A stretch of 64,000 nucleotides of DNA from Hofstenia miamia (Eukaryota; Xenacoelomorpha; Acoela): assembly GCA_004352715.1 (NCBI GenBank), contig SCFE01000060.1, forward strand, positions 927,190 to 991,189, given 5' to 3'. The notes under the pieces were generated by a model that saw only the letters and a list, made by a program, of their open reading frames with translations, ran no database searches and was not told the DNA's origin. Numbering within the stretch: position 1 is the stretch's first letter; each line of letters begins with the position of its first letter. A program made the position numbers and the translations under genes. Shown piece after piece: positions 1 to 12,826 of the stretch.

Positions 1-2380
1 CTTTTTATTTTGGCCTTGGTTTTGGTTGACAATAATAATGCATTAATTTGAGTTCTTATGTTGAAGCATTAATTCTAATTTCAAATGATTAATGAGGAAT
101 TAATTTATGAAAATGGAATTTAATAATGAAATTGCGACAAGTATATGTAAAAAATTGGCAAAGGCTTGAGCTGGTGCTGAAGAACAGCAGACTTGTCACA
201 GTTAATAGAGTGGTACTGCACTGAACCCGCACCCAAATATATCAAACCTTTGCTATTCTTAGATGTCTAAAAATACAATTTTCAGAAAATTTCTTAGCAA
301 TTACAATTTAACAAAACAGTGCAGTCATTAATTCCAATGTAAACTTGTCACTTAGAGAATCAGATATAATATTGAAACCTTCTCTTACTTATTTTTTTGT
401 TTTTTGGCTGGTTCTCTCTACGTGTAGCCCACTGTACAACATTGCTATGAACTTGAACATGGTAAGTCTTGATGCGAAGGTATTTAAATTATATAGAATT
501 TAGCTCACTAATATCTTTAGTAAATGTAATTGTATAAAAATAATGAAGCATAAAGCTTTAGTATTCGTTTTTACTTAAAGCCAATATTTCCTCTATAAAA
601 ATTAAAGCTTTCCTACTGAAATTTGTGTTAGGTAGTTTCGAATGTTAATGAAGTCTGTGTTTTAATTGAATGCAAATTCTGTGAAACAAAACAGCAGGAT
701 ATTCGTACAGCAAATGTGAAACGTACGTTTGTGTTCTCGAATATCTCAATTATTGTCTTGAATGAGCAAATACGTAAAACTAACGTTTTCATTCACATAC
801 TCTTAAGCTAAATTACAGAAAATTCAAAGTGAAAATATATACACGGAAAGCCACTTGAAAGTTAATTTTCGTGCTTGAGTTTATAAAACCTAAATCGTCC
901 TTGTGAAGGTCCAATTAGAAATTGTTGCATGGCTCAATCTATTTGACATGAGCTTTCTGGGTTTGAATTTCCTCCCACAATCTAACTCTGGATTGGATTA
1001 TGATATCAATACAAAATATTATTCATGTAGGCACTATCAAATTGGAATGTTCAGAAATGTGATGCTATCATTATTTTTGATTATATCATCAAATCTAAGA
1101 AATTCAAGATTGTTTGGAAATTTATTAGAATTCATTACTAAGTCATCAAATAAATTTTTTGCATATTTTACATACTTAATTACTAACAAAAATTGGGAAG
1201 ACTATGCCCCTTGTTGAAAAGCAATACCATACATTAAATGAGCGGATATTAAAAATGCTCCAACATTATTCAAAAGTGTAATGTGATGAATAGAGTAAGT
1301 ACTTGAAAATATATGTAATAGTTTACATTAGCTTAGTTTCTGAATTGCATGGTAAAAATATAAAATATATTTTCAAAACTGTTCCTAAAATGCCACATAA
1401 TTAAATAACCGATAAAACCAATATAATTTATAAGTTTTTGTAACACAACGAAAAGTAATTATTTTGCGGGAAGTACCAGTATTTCATACAAAAACAAAAG
1501 CTTAAGATGAAATTGCATTCAGGTATTCACAAGCTAAAAAATTCGACTGCCAATGATTTATTTAATAAGAAATGCTTGCATGTTTTCTAACGAAATATGT
1601 ACACCCAATTGTTTGTAATAAACAAAAAGGTTTCAAAAACACATTTAAATGCAATACAATTGCTATATTAATGAGAATAATTATGGCGATGTGACTACAT
1701 AGACTCCACTCTTGTACTTAATTATGTCTAAATAAATCACTTTAACTCAGAGATGAGAACTGCAGAATGGGTCTTAGAAATTCTGTTAATGCATATTAAG
1801 TGGTAAATCTACGAATGTTCATACTATGCAATAATTCAATTCCAAAGTAATAGACAACATTTTAGTCCATTAATTAAAGGCACGATTTCTCTTCTTATGT
1901 ATGATTCCCGACTTATCTCAATTTCAAAGAAATAGCAATTACAATTAATCTACATATTTAGAGGATTACTACACAGGTATGCGGTATAAATAATATTAAA
2001 AGAAACTTTAGTAAAATAAAAAGTTCACAAAAATTCATACTATTACTGGTTGTCAATATTCAAAAAATATCTTACTTCATCTTAGCCCTAATTCTATTAG
2101 CGTTACCTTTAAGTAAAAAATCGTTTTCTGATTTGTGCTAAAATTTATTCTTGTGCTTGAAGTAGATGCAAATATGAATTTTTTCAATGAGAAATCCGAT
2201 TTTTACAAAACATGCAAATTCGTTCCATACCTAGTGCTCAGATAGTGAATTATACATGTATTTTTTCTGAAGAAAAACTGTGTGGGTTCGAAGTGGTCGC
2301 GAAAAAGGACGAACACGATTGGGAGATAATTCTCTATCTTTCTCTGAATTTAGATTTAAATATTTCCATTAGTTCGTGAA
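1..2380. other. No recognisable feature
   Basis: AT-rich sequence with stops in every frame. The only open stretch, about 100 codons near 903-1217, has no domain signature. No terminal repeats or RNA genes were seen. Confidence 0.5.
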
Positions 2381-4543
2381 TTATAGGAATTTAAATTTTC
2401 TTAGGGAATTAGGGTTAAAGCAGTTGCTTGTATTAATCACAATGTTTACCTTAAAATATTGAAGCAAAGTACTGCATTGGCAATTCATCGACTTTACGCC
2501 CCAAATTACACTGCGCAGTTTGCTACAATATTTGAAAGAAGCAGGGGCGGCATTGATTTCACGAACTGCAGGATTGTCATGAATATCGATATATTTCAAG
2601 GATGGTGCTTCGCACAATTGGAATGCAGGCACATGACTAAGTCTGTTAGAGGCTAGTGAAATTCTCGAAACAAACTTCAAATCTTTAGCTGATGGAAAAC
2701 TTTTGATTCTATTCGAATCAAATGACAGTTCAAAAGCGAAGTTTCCAACAGCTTTAAAAAGTGAGGGTTCAACTACTTCAATGATTCCAGAATTAAAATC
2801 GAAAGCAACACTATTTGAATGGCCAACTCGCATATTATTGAAAGGATCTCCTTTTAAACGTCGAATGGTATTATCGCTAAATTTCATGCTCTGAAGAAAA
2901 TTTAAACAGACATTTTTGAATGAAGTTGGCATTGTTTTACAAGTCACCTAAATGAAATATTTTCAAATTATAAATAAATATACTAACATAAACCGGTATA
3001 TGTGTACACATATATAGTACCGTAGTGTGTGTAACCATTTATTCTCATAGGACTGGAACTGGATTTGAGACTACATGGGGATGGAAACACAATTAAAGCT
3101 ACTTGACGACGGATTTTGAGATTTTCTTAATTTTGCGAAAATAGAACTTTTGTGTGAAACCACATGGAACCGAACTGAGACCAAATCCAATGGTAATAGA
3201 TAGAACGGCAATCAACAAACCTAACATATACCAACATCTTTTTGTTTCTCTTTACAGCAACCCTTGAAGCTGTAATTCGATTCCCCTGTGTACAATTTGA
3301 CGTTAAAAACCCTTTCGTAACTTTACCGTTATTAGGGGAAGGTAGTAGACTAAACTCAGGATTGCAGTTGACAACGAACATTGACATCAAATCAGGTTAT
3401 CGTTTGCTATGAATTTCAATCAACATACGATTTCTTGTTGATAGAGTTGATTTGGCGATATTATACATATCAGTTTTTTGTACACTGTATTTCATTAAAG
3501 CTTCCAACAAATAGCTGTAAGGACCGGCAACAGTAACTTGGCATCCCATTTGCTTGTTCTAATGAATTTGTCATAAATTTGTAAAATTTAATGAATTTTT
3601 ACAATTAAATTTAGCACCATAAATTCAATTGCTTTGATTCACGTGGATGAAGGGTATTTACTTGAAGATATAAAATACAAGGTTTAGTCTAAACACAAGA
3701 TACGACTACATACATTTCCTGAGCGGAATTTTTGAGATAATGCTCATTGCTTCAGTATCGTGTTTCCCCGCTGCAAAATCAGTTTATAAATATAACTTTA
3801 TCTAAAAATTAAGAGCACTTGTACAAATCAAGATATAATTTTGAGAAATTGAGCTTTCTGCAAAAATAAATATAATAACCACAATTCAGTGGAACTACAA
3901 AATACATAGTAAGCGTCGTGCATCAATCTTATTACAAAGTTTGTTTTCATTAAAAACTGTTTCCAATATATTCAAAAAATTTAAGATGTTGAACTTCGCA
4001 AATATATTTATAGAATATAGGGCTCACATAGATTAATCCCCGGATGCCAATGAAGAATCTATTAATTAATTTCAAAAACTGTGGAAGAACAGTTTCTTCT
4101 TCACTATTGAATAAAGGAAGTTCAATTGTTCTTAATTTTTAATGATATTAATAAACGCATCTTCTATAAACATTTTTAACAAAGGTAGTGGGTTATCATT
4201 TTCTCTAAGCGGCCACCATCTGTTTAGAGCACATTTATTTTTGTAAAACAAATTGGAATTTTGTCATTTAGCAATAAAGTTTTCTTAAACATCCATTAAT
4301 TATTAAATATGCAAAGGCCGGGGATATTGTCATAGAATGAATTTAAGCTTAATAATAAATATTTCTACTAAGAAATTTTTAATGAATTACTAAATATAAA
4401 AGTCGCACCTGATATATTCGGTTATTTATGTCTGTTTTGCATGAGCAAAACTGCTTGATAGGAGCACAGGTCTTACAATCATCTTTTGAACTAGAATCTG
4501 CTGTTAAGGTTAAAATAACCCGTATAATACTAAGGATATCCAT
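2381..4543 (-). CDS. Secreted leucine-rich-repeat protein, two coding exons (4543-4409 and 2947-2381)
   Basis: Exon 1 (4543-4409, 45 codons) starts MDILSIIRVILTLTA, a short hydrophobic leader that could be a signal peptide. It is followed by a cysteine cluster, CKTCAPIKQFCSC, and ends at a CAG|GTGCGA donor. Exon 2 begins after TTTCATTTAG at 2947 in the same phase and opens VTCKTMP. Joined, the exons form an LRRNT-type cysteine cap, about five degenerate leucine-rich repeats (for example SRISLASNRLSHVP and SLKYIDIHDNP), and an LRRCT-like cap with MNCQC, ending at a stop. The product is 233 residues with no later membrane segment, so it is probably extracellular. LRR caps of this kind usually mediate protein binding. 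A TTTTTTAG acceptor-like site at 4572-4579 suggests a further 5' untranslated exon. The join and the signal peptide are inferences, and no orthologue was recognised. Confidence 0.55.
2948..4408 (-). other. Intron of the LRR gene
   Basis: Bounded by GTGCGA at 4408 and TTTCATTTAG at 2948, phase 0. It contains an open segment at 3558-3429 that ends in a consensus GTATGT donor and could be an alternative exon. That segment ends in phase 1, which does not fit exon 2, so it is not included in the model. Confidence 0.5.
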
Positions 4544-4579
4544 ACTGTCAACTACCTTTATGCATCGTCACCTAAAAAA

Positions 4580-6832
4580 TTTTAACATTCAGTGCTAGAA
4601 ATTTAATATTTTTTAATCATCATCAAATACTGATCTAAAAACAGTATTAAATCACTAGACTTTCATGCATCTCAAAAGATTAACAGTTACTTTTTACAGT
4701 TTCTATTAAATACAAATATAAATTGATTTAGCATGACAAACAACACGTGAGTATTCATAAGCATGATTTTTTCCATTTGCTTTTTAACGATCATTAGGAA
4801 ATAGAAAAAAATAAAAAGAGGAATTAGTTAGTTTTTTTTACAAAGATTCATTTAATATTTATGTATTATGAATCTCATATAAATTATAACTCGTAATATA
4901 ACATTTTTTAGAGTCCATGCCCTGCACAAACGCAATATATTCTGACCTTCCGAATTGCTAAGAGGGTAACAACTTATTAGCTTAAGAATCTATGCTTTTC
5001 AAGGTTAACTCATATAATACCGCAAACTAAATTATGAAACAAATTGGAAATAATACTAATTAAAATTAACCAAAATAACCATAAATAAACAATTATAAAT
5101 AACCTAAGAAAATTACTTCGACAAAGAATTTACATTACATGCACAAATCAGAAATCATTATCTTTATTAGATGTATGGCTTACTTCAATGTTTACTTGGA
5201 TGGGATATTATCCTAGCTGATCAGAAAACCTACTGACATGAGTTAATGTAGTGAATATGCGACACTTTTCCGAGCGACATTTGGAAAAAATTATTCAGGA
5301 AACAGACCACAGTTATCTTAATTAAATTATAATTTTAATGCTAAATTAAGTAATAATTATAGTTAAAATATAATGGCTGTTTTCACAGTTTTGTTTTCAG
5401 CTCGTTTACAAGGAGAAATATAAATGTTGTCATTGAACAAAACTTTGATGTTTACTTTAATAAAAAATAGAAATAATGACAAGGGAATTATTTTCGCGAC
5501 GGTTTTTTGTTATGACTTTCATGAATTACTTAAATTGTTGGACAATGGTTTTCCGCTATATTACTAATGGACTCAAGAGTTTTTTACGCGAAGAATCTGC
5601 AAATCACTAGAAAGCTTTTTCTAAATGAGAACTTCTAGGTAACTTCTACATCATTATCAAAGTACTCCCGCACGGAATTGGTATTTCACTGTAAGTAACG
5701 TGTTCTTCGAGGAAGGAAGACAGTCTCAATTTTTAAATTAACCACTTCATACTGTGTAACAAACCTTCATATTTCTATTATTGAGTGAATAACTAACTAA
5801 AAATGTTAAAAGCAACACAATTTGTAATTTGTCAATTTAGTTTAAAAAACATTAGTAAAATTTCTGATTTACTGTATTAGACGGTGCTTCCATTCCCTTA
5901 ATATTCGGAAGGCATACATGCACGACATAATATGTAGTTCAGAGAATATTAGTATGTAAAGACAAAACAATACTTCTATACTACTAAATTACATCATCCA
6001 TAGGGTTAATATTACATTCAGTTTTTTAGAAATCGGCAATTGTAAAAATACAATAAGCATTTACGTCTTTTAAGCGAAATATTCGAACAACAAAGCGATC
6101 CCTTTACACTGAATAATTCTGATTGTTGTAAATTATCGATAATTGGGACAGCGATTCCAGTAATAAGATCTCTTGAGAATAGAATGGCACGCTAACTACA
6201 GTACATTTAAACCAAATGCCGCCATCAAACACTTCCATACGATAATGACAAATTTTCATACTTAATTACATGTAGCCTAACTCTCAGTTTAAGGAATTAA
6301 TGTACATGTATTATCAAGAGAATATTTTGGTATATTGCTAAATTATTCATAGCTATTCTAATATTAAAGTGGTTTCTTGGAATCTTACACATAGAATAAT
6401 TATTTCAATATGCTTGAGAATGACTATAACTTGAGTGTTCTACAGCGACTGGTTGGCAAAATACATAATCGAATAGCGAATATGGACAAACCTTGGAGCT
6501 AAGCCTCTTTGCTATTCCAACACTGAACTATGTTGACATTTCATGGTGGATGGATTTATGAATAACGATTATTGTGCACAACATGTACAATAGAATCAAA
6601 ATTTAATTTATCATACGATTCAATTTCATGTTGCCTATATGTTTTAGGCCATATCTCGCCCACAACTAGCCGGGGGCCATGGGTTGCAGAGCTCAGATTC
6701 AAACTCTGAGTAAAATACATAAATGTAAAATGAATAATCAATTGTTTTGCTTTCAACTGAAGTTAAAATTACTGTCACACACTAATACTGTCTTCATATT
6801 TTTCTTTACATAAACATAATAACATTGCTCAA
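4580..6832. other. No recognisable feature
   Basis: AT-rich DNA with no coding potential on either strand. It would hold the 5' end and promoter of the minus-strand LRR gene, but no promoter element can be singled out. Confidence 0.5.
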
Positions 6833-7108
6833 GTATATATATATATATATATATATATCCCGCTAAAAATGTTTTTTCTCATCATGACTGCGTTTCCAAA
6901 CATAATTCTTTGAAATTTTGTACGGCAGTGTCTCCTTAATTAATTTACCTACCCCGATTGTAAATATATTTAAATTCGAGTGAATACTGCAGGAGCAATG
7001 GCAAAAAATAGGTTTTGGGGGAAAAGTGCGATTCCCGCTAAATGCCTTAGAAATTTCGGACCGTTTCCCGCCAAATGTAATGTTTTTGCGTTTTCCATAG
7101 CAAAAAGC

Positions 7109-7139
<31 letters not shown>
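6833..7139 (+). mobile_element. MITE-like element embedded in (TA)n, copy 1
   Basis: A core of about 250 bp lies between two (TA)n runs (6835-6858 and 7111-7139). It begins TCCCGCTAAAA and ends TTTTGCT..AGCGGGA-like, giving 7-8 bp inverted ends directly against the microsatellite. A diverged copy in the opposite orientation is at 9441-9594. There is no coding capacity. The superfamily is unknown; insertion into TA-rich microsatellites is known for some MITEs. Confidence 0.6.
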
Positions 7140-7142
<3 letters not shown>

Positions 7143-8359
7143 ATGCTGACACCAGCCTAACATTGTCCCTGGAAATGCTGTTATAGCCAAGAATCAAACT
7201 ATATTATTAAAAATAATTCATAATTTAAAAAATTTCAAAGGAGTCGGATTAATTAAAGAACACATTTGATGGAACCCACCTCCGGTCATTAATGTATAAC
7301 GACTAGGAAATTGTTGATGAACATGGAATATAGAATTTAAATAAAATAATATATTTTTACGATTCAAGCTTTAATCCCAAGCAGGTAGCTAGAACTTATT
7401 ATACTTAATAATAATAGAAATGTATTTCTGATGACAATATTAATTAAATTTGATTTAGAATTTGATTTGGATATTTGACCTCAAAGGGAATAAATTTAAT
7501 TAATTACGCAGCAAAAATAATTAATAATATTGTCAAAGTGTAATAAAGCGTGTGAAATTGAATACACTGCAGTACATTACATTAATTAAATTCCATCTGA
7601 AATTGAAAATGGCCATTCTTAAAAACTGTGATGCTTGGATGACTTATGTTTAGCTTTTCATATTTGACTATTACAGAGTTTGCCATTTGATACTTTAGGA
7701 AACGAAGCATCAATTAATATTGTAAATTCGTCCGTTGTCCATGGCAATACAAATTATTATTAATTAAAATTCAGAAATGAGTAGGAAACATTGCCCAGAC
7801 GAATAATCAAGCACGAAAACAACATATATTCGACAATACTGAGCATTAGCTCAGTCAATGGTGGAATATCCCCCATCAGGTTTTCAAATTTGATTTTGAC
7901 TGATTTAATCAAAAATTTTCGGTAAAAAATGTGAAACATTTAAAACTTAATAGTCTTTTCCTATGTTTGCATTACTATTATAATAGACTTGAGTTATATT
8001 TTTGTCAATAATCAAGGGTAATTTGGTGAACAGCACTAAGAAAAGCAATTTCACTTAAAAGTGGAAATTTTGTTTTTAATGCGAAAACAATGGATATCTA
8101 TTCATATTGTTTATGTTATAATGAAACCATTAGACAAATTGAATGTTATATTACACAATGAGTCAATTTGAATGTCAACAATATAATTATATTTGCAAGG
8201 TTTGTTCTAAAATAGTACACCACAAACAATTTCTGAGAAAAAAATATATATATACATTGATATTTTACATACACATAAATGTTAAAAATATGTAGCGATT
8301 CACCTTCTCTCTACCATGAAAATCGGCTCTCAATTCCTTCTCTTAATGAACGAGTACCT

Positions 8360-8362
<3 letters not shown>
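7140..8362. other. No recognisable feature
   Basis: AT-rich, no open frame longer than background, and no matching inverted ends seen. Confidence 0.5.
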
Positions 8363-8399
<37 letters not shown>

Positions 8400-9440
8400 T
8401 TATATATATATATTNNNNNNNNNNNNNNNNNNNNNNNNNNNNNNNNNNNNNNNNNNNNNNNNNNNNNNNNNNNNNNNNNNNNNNNNNNNNNNNNNNNNNN
8501 NNNNNNNNNNNNNNNNNNNNNNNNNNNNNNNNNNNNNNNNNNNNNNNNNNNNNNNNNNNNNNNNNNNNNNNNNNNNNNNNNNNNNNNNNNNNNNNNNNNN
8601 NNNNNNNNNNNNNNNNNNNNNNNNNNNNNNNNNNNNNNNNNNNNNNNNNNNNNNNNNNNNNNNNNNNNNNNNNNNNNNNNNNNNNNNNNNNNNNNNNNNN
8701 NNNNNNNNNNNNNNNNNNNNNNNNNNNNNNNNNNNNNNNNNNNNNNNNNNNNNNNNNNNNNNNNNNNNNNNNNNNNNNNNNNNNNNNNNNNNNNNNNNNN
8801 NNNNNNNNNNNNNNNNNNNNNNNNNNNNNNNNNNNNNNNNNNNNNNNNNNNNNNNNNNNNNNNNNNNNNNNNNNNNNNNNNNNNNNNNNNNNNNNNNNNN
8901 NNNNNNNNNNNNNNNNNNNNNNNNNNNNNNNNNNNNNNNNNNNNNNNNNNNNNNNNNNNNNNNNNNNNNNNNNNNNNNNNNNNNNNNNNNNNNNNNNNNN
9001 NNNNNNNNNNNNNNNNNNNNNNNNNNNNNNNNNNNNNNNNNNNNNNNNNNNNNNNNNNNNNNNNNNNNNNNNNNNNNNNNNNNNNNNNNNNNNNNNNNNN
9101 NNNNNNNNNNNNNNNNNNNNNNNNNNNNNNNNNNNNNNNNNNNNNNNNNNNNNNNNNNNNNNNNNNNNNNNNNNNNNNNNNNNNNNNNNNNNNNNNNNNN
9201 NNNNNNNNNNNNNNNNNNNNNNNNNNNNNNNNNNNNNNNNNNNNNNNNNNNNNNNNNNNNNNNNNNNNNNNNNNNNNNNNNNNNNNNNNNNNNNNNNNNN
9301 NNNNNNNNNNNNNNNNNNNNNNNNNNNNNNNNNNNNNNNNNNNNNNNNNNNNNNNNNNNNNNNNNNNNNNNNNNNNNNNNNNNNNNNNNNNNNNNNNNNN
9401 NNNNNNNNNNNNNNATATATATATATATATATATATATAT
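8363..9440. repeat. (TA)n microsatellite with a 1,000-base assembly gap
   Basis: Dinucleotide TA runs at 8363-8414 and 9415-9440 enclose N at 8415-9414. The round length shows an arbitrary placeholder. The true repeat length is unknown. Confidence 0.95.
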
Positions 9441-9594
9441 TTGCTATGGAAAATGCAAAAAACCTTTCATTTGGCGGGAAACCGTTTTCATTTAGTAAAG
9501 CATTTAGCAGGAATCGCACTTTTTTCCCAAAATACATATTGTTGGGCCATTGCTCCAGCAGTATTCACTCTACTATAGGGGTAGGTAGTATAAA
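9441..9594 (-). mobile_element. MITE-like element, copy 2, inverted relative to copy 1
   Basis: The reverse complement of this segment matches 6930-7105. Shared blocks are GAGTGAATACTGC, GGAGCAATGGC, a GTGCGATTCC-like block and TTTCCCGCCAAATG-like sequence. Like copy 1 it abuts (TA)n at one end. Here the TCCCGCT end is lost or lies in the gap. Confidence 0.6.
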
Positions 9595-10465
9595 GAGATG
9601 GTCTATCCCATCATTGGAATTTTAATTGTCCCTGAGCCGGCTTGGACAGAATTTTGGCGAGTTTGATATAGTTAATGTAATGAGTATTAATCATATAAAA
9701 AACTTGTAATGATTCAATTTAGGCAAAATATCTTACAAACCTGTAGTGCAGATGTTTGAAATTTTAACCAGCTAATGATTTTTTATTTACCTTATTTTCG
9801 TTGTAATTACAGACACATTGGTCTGTCAGTTGTTGATTAAAATGCCTCGAATTGCAATTTTTATCAACTTGCAGATGAGAAAACTTCATGGTTGAATTTA
9901 TGCAATATCCTCAATATTACAAAGCGATCATTGGCAGATATTTTACAGAAAAACTAGAAAGGACTTTTTTTGGCAGATAAAACAATATCTGGCAGTTCAA
10001 AAGTTCACAAGGTAGGGAAAAGGTTTCTTGTTGCAAAATCTTCATCCAATCCTTCTAAGCCCCTCACATAACTAAAAATAGATCTGCCACAAAGCGAAAT
10101 TAAGGCCAATTTATATTCAAAAAATACTTTCATTTTGAATTGCAAACATTAACGTTTGAATTCAATCAATTTTTCATACTGATAAGACAGTGGATTAGAT
10201 ATTTATTATTGACTTTACATTATTACATTGATAGGCCTATTTGCATAGAAAATTATTGAGATTTAAAATCCGACTCAAGTTGACTTGAGACCCAACTTGG
10301 CTGGAATTCTTAAAGACTGACTCAACTCAAATTAAAAATATCCTGACTTGCATGGCTCTACCTTATGAAATATATTTCCATCTACTTTAAAAAAATCATC
10401 TACTTTCAAATTCAATTTGTTCCACTTTCTAAATTCAAAATTATCTCTATTATTTGCCAATCAAG
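9595..10465. other. Mostly featureless, possible TE end near 10260-10370
   Basis: No coding signal. The stretch 10266-10370 carries repeated CTCAAGTT and GACTCAA motifs like the subterminal parts of hAT-type elements nearby, but I could not pair it with a second end. Confidence 0.3.
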
Positions 10466-10863
10466 TAGGGCACTGTGAATCCATTGGGTTTAGAATTGAA
10501 ATTCAAATCCATGTAGCATTGGATTCACCCTCAAATTGAATCCAAGAAAAGCTGATTCTTTGAATCCTTAAAATTAACATTGATTTGGGTAAGAAAAGTA
10601 AAAACATCATATTTTGGTAAATTTTTGCATCCTTTTGAAAGATAATTCTTTTCTCTGATTAGACGTCTAAGTGCTCAGACATTACAAAAATGCAAAAAAC
10701 TATTTTGGTAATTTTTCAAAAATTGGTAATCTCCTTAGCAGTTACACAAAGTATGTAAAATAAGGACATTACATTACCTTGTTAGCATCCTCAACCAGAA
10801 CAAATCTAAATCCAAGTGGATTTGGAATTAGATTTATTTAAAAATTGGATTTGCAGGTCTCTG
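10466..10863. mobile_element. Possible non-autonomous hAT-like element
   Basis: The left end TAGGGCACTGTGAATCCA and the reverse complement of the right end CAGAGACCTGCAAATCCA align with few mismatches. Internal AAATCCA motifs recur near both ends. Flanking 8-mers match at only 5 of 8 positions, so the call is weak. Confidence 0.35.
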
Positions 10864-12818
10864 CTTCCAAGCTCATCTCTATTAATTTACCTGGAATAAC
10901 TCATTCCAATTTCAATGTCTTTTAACAGACAAAGTCACTGCTTCAAGTCTTGTTGAGACTGCTCAAAAGAATAAAGAACTTTTTCAATTACAATGTGATA
11001 ACAAACAATCTATGGAAAAAAAACAAATAATAAAAGAGTAAGTATTATGCTAATGTGGCATAATCAGTGAAAAAAGAGGAAAAAGGAAAGAAAAATAACA
11101 AACTTTTAGGTAATTTTATATTCTTTGATTGATGCCTATTTATAAATTCAAAAAGTTTGTACAAGTAATGATTTAATTACAGAAATAGTATCTTTTGACA
11201 AATTGTAGAGGACGATCTCACTCAGCTAATTAATAGGAAAATTGTGGCATACAGCAGACAATAACATGTGAAGAAAATCTAATGATGAAAGACAGGTACA
11301 TGTTGACATAAATACTGTACAAAAAGTTTACTTAATTGATTAATTATATTACTTTGGATTTATTTTGTATTATACAGGTTTGATAGATAATGCAAACAGA
11401 AAGCTAAACATTGAAGCATATGAGTAGTTCTCCCCGCAAAGTCAATTATCAAGCTTTGCATTGGGCTGCACCTCTCAATCTGATCTTCATTTCAGGAGAT
11501 GTCTTGTTAATGAAAGTATGTGCTTATAGTTTAAGTTTATGATAGGGATTTTTTATTCTATAGCTTTCTCATCATTTCACTTGTATTTATAAGTACTGCA
11601 ATTAAATAGCTGGATAGTTAACAATAGGTTAACCCTTTTTTTATATCCAAATGTGAAGGGAATAAGAATTATTATACATGATGGGTCTATGAACACCTTT
11701 ATATTTAATATGTTAATTATTGATTGTGGGCTTCTGAACCTTGTCTTTCTGCTGACCACATCAATTGTTTGCATGTATATAGGGTCATGTACATATTTAA
11801 ATGTAGGGATATTTAGATATTGACATGATAAGCTAATGCATTTTGGTTGTGCAAATTCTTTTTTTGCAAGTCATAACAAAGCATTCAATGTACAAAATTT
11901 TCAAAGGTAAGCAACACCACACTACACAATCACTGATTGTCTTCCATGAGCCACAGCCATTTACTTAGTAATTGGTCATTGTTGTACTTTGTTGACTCTT
12001 CCTTCACTGCATGGTTCTGCTTTAGGTTTCAACCAATTAATCTGCCATTGATCTAAAAGTATTTCAATTACTCATCTAATTGCAATACAGTTGTAATTAG
12101 ATAATAGTGTAAGTTAGTTAAATCTAGTTAAATCAAACTGCAAAGTTAAATGAGAATGATAACAACCACATGTGAAAACAAAATATCACTGGAATTAAGT
12201 CAACATCAGCCTGGTGCAGAATCTACACTTACAAAATAAAACAATATATAAAGTAGTAATGATTTTTTTACAAATTGAATCTGAGGTTCTGAGAATCTTC
12301 TGTTATAACTTTGCCTCCAACTGTAACACCCATCAGGAGTGAGCAACATCCAATATTAATGAATCATTGTGGCTAGTAGTCAAATCATTACTGCTAATAA
12401 AAATTTGATATTTTCAAATCAGAAAATAAAGAAATCTGAAATACCATTACAGCAACCCAATTAATATTTTAAATAGTGGAGAGGGTCATTATTGATTTAG
12501 ACACTAATAATATCAAAATTGAACAAGAAGCTTCAAATGAATAGGAGCACAAACTCCTATAAAACATGCTGAAAGTCATGCAATTGGAAATTGTAGAGCC
12601 AGAACTTGTTCAGCCCACTACAATAAGAAAAGTAGTCCTCATTATGATGATTTCTTTCAACATTGCTATAAAAACTTGATTCAGCTGAAATGGCCTGAAG
12701 CAACATCACAAGTACATCAATACTGTCTATAGACAATCAAGCTACCACTATCAGCCAATCTTGTATCACAAAATCACTTTTTATGCAGTTCCATTTGATT
12801 GGGTTTAATATATTCTTA
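10864..12818. other. No recognisable feature
   Basis: AT-rich and free of recognisable coding or terminal repeats. Confidence 0.45.
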
Positions 12819-12826
12819 ATGTTGAG

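Noticed and set aside
903-1217. 104-codon plus-strand open frame
   Set aside because: No start context, domain or repeat similarity; composition looks like translated AT-rich DNA.
2459-2894. Plus-strand open frames opposite the LRR exon
   Set aside because: Antisense shadows of the LRR coding exon.
3127-3390. 87-codon minus-strand open frame in the LRR intron
   Set aside because: No leucine-rich pattern, and its phase cannot be fitted between the two accepted exons.
3429-3558. Possible extra LRR exon ending in GTATGT
   Set aside because: Good donor and coherent frame, but it ends in phase 1 and breaks the reading frame of the last exon; direct joining restores a proper LRRNT cap.
6640-6730. 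tRNA- or SINE-like patch with AGTTTGAATCTGAGC on the minus strand
   Set aside because: No A box at proper spacing and no cloverleaf could be folded by eye.
8279-9625. Long open frames across the 8415-9414 gap (and likewise across 28666-28902, 31924-32511 and 40908-41907)
   Set aside because: They exist only because N codons contain no stops; the visible ends are (TA)n or non-coding.
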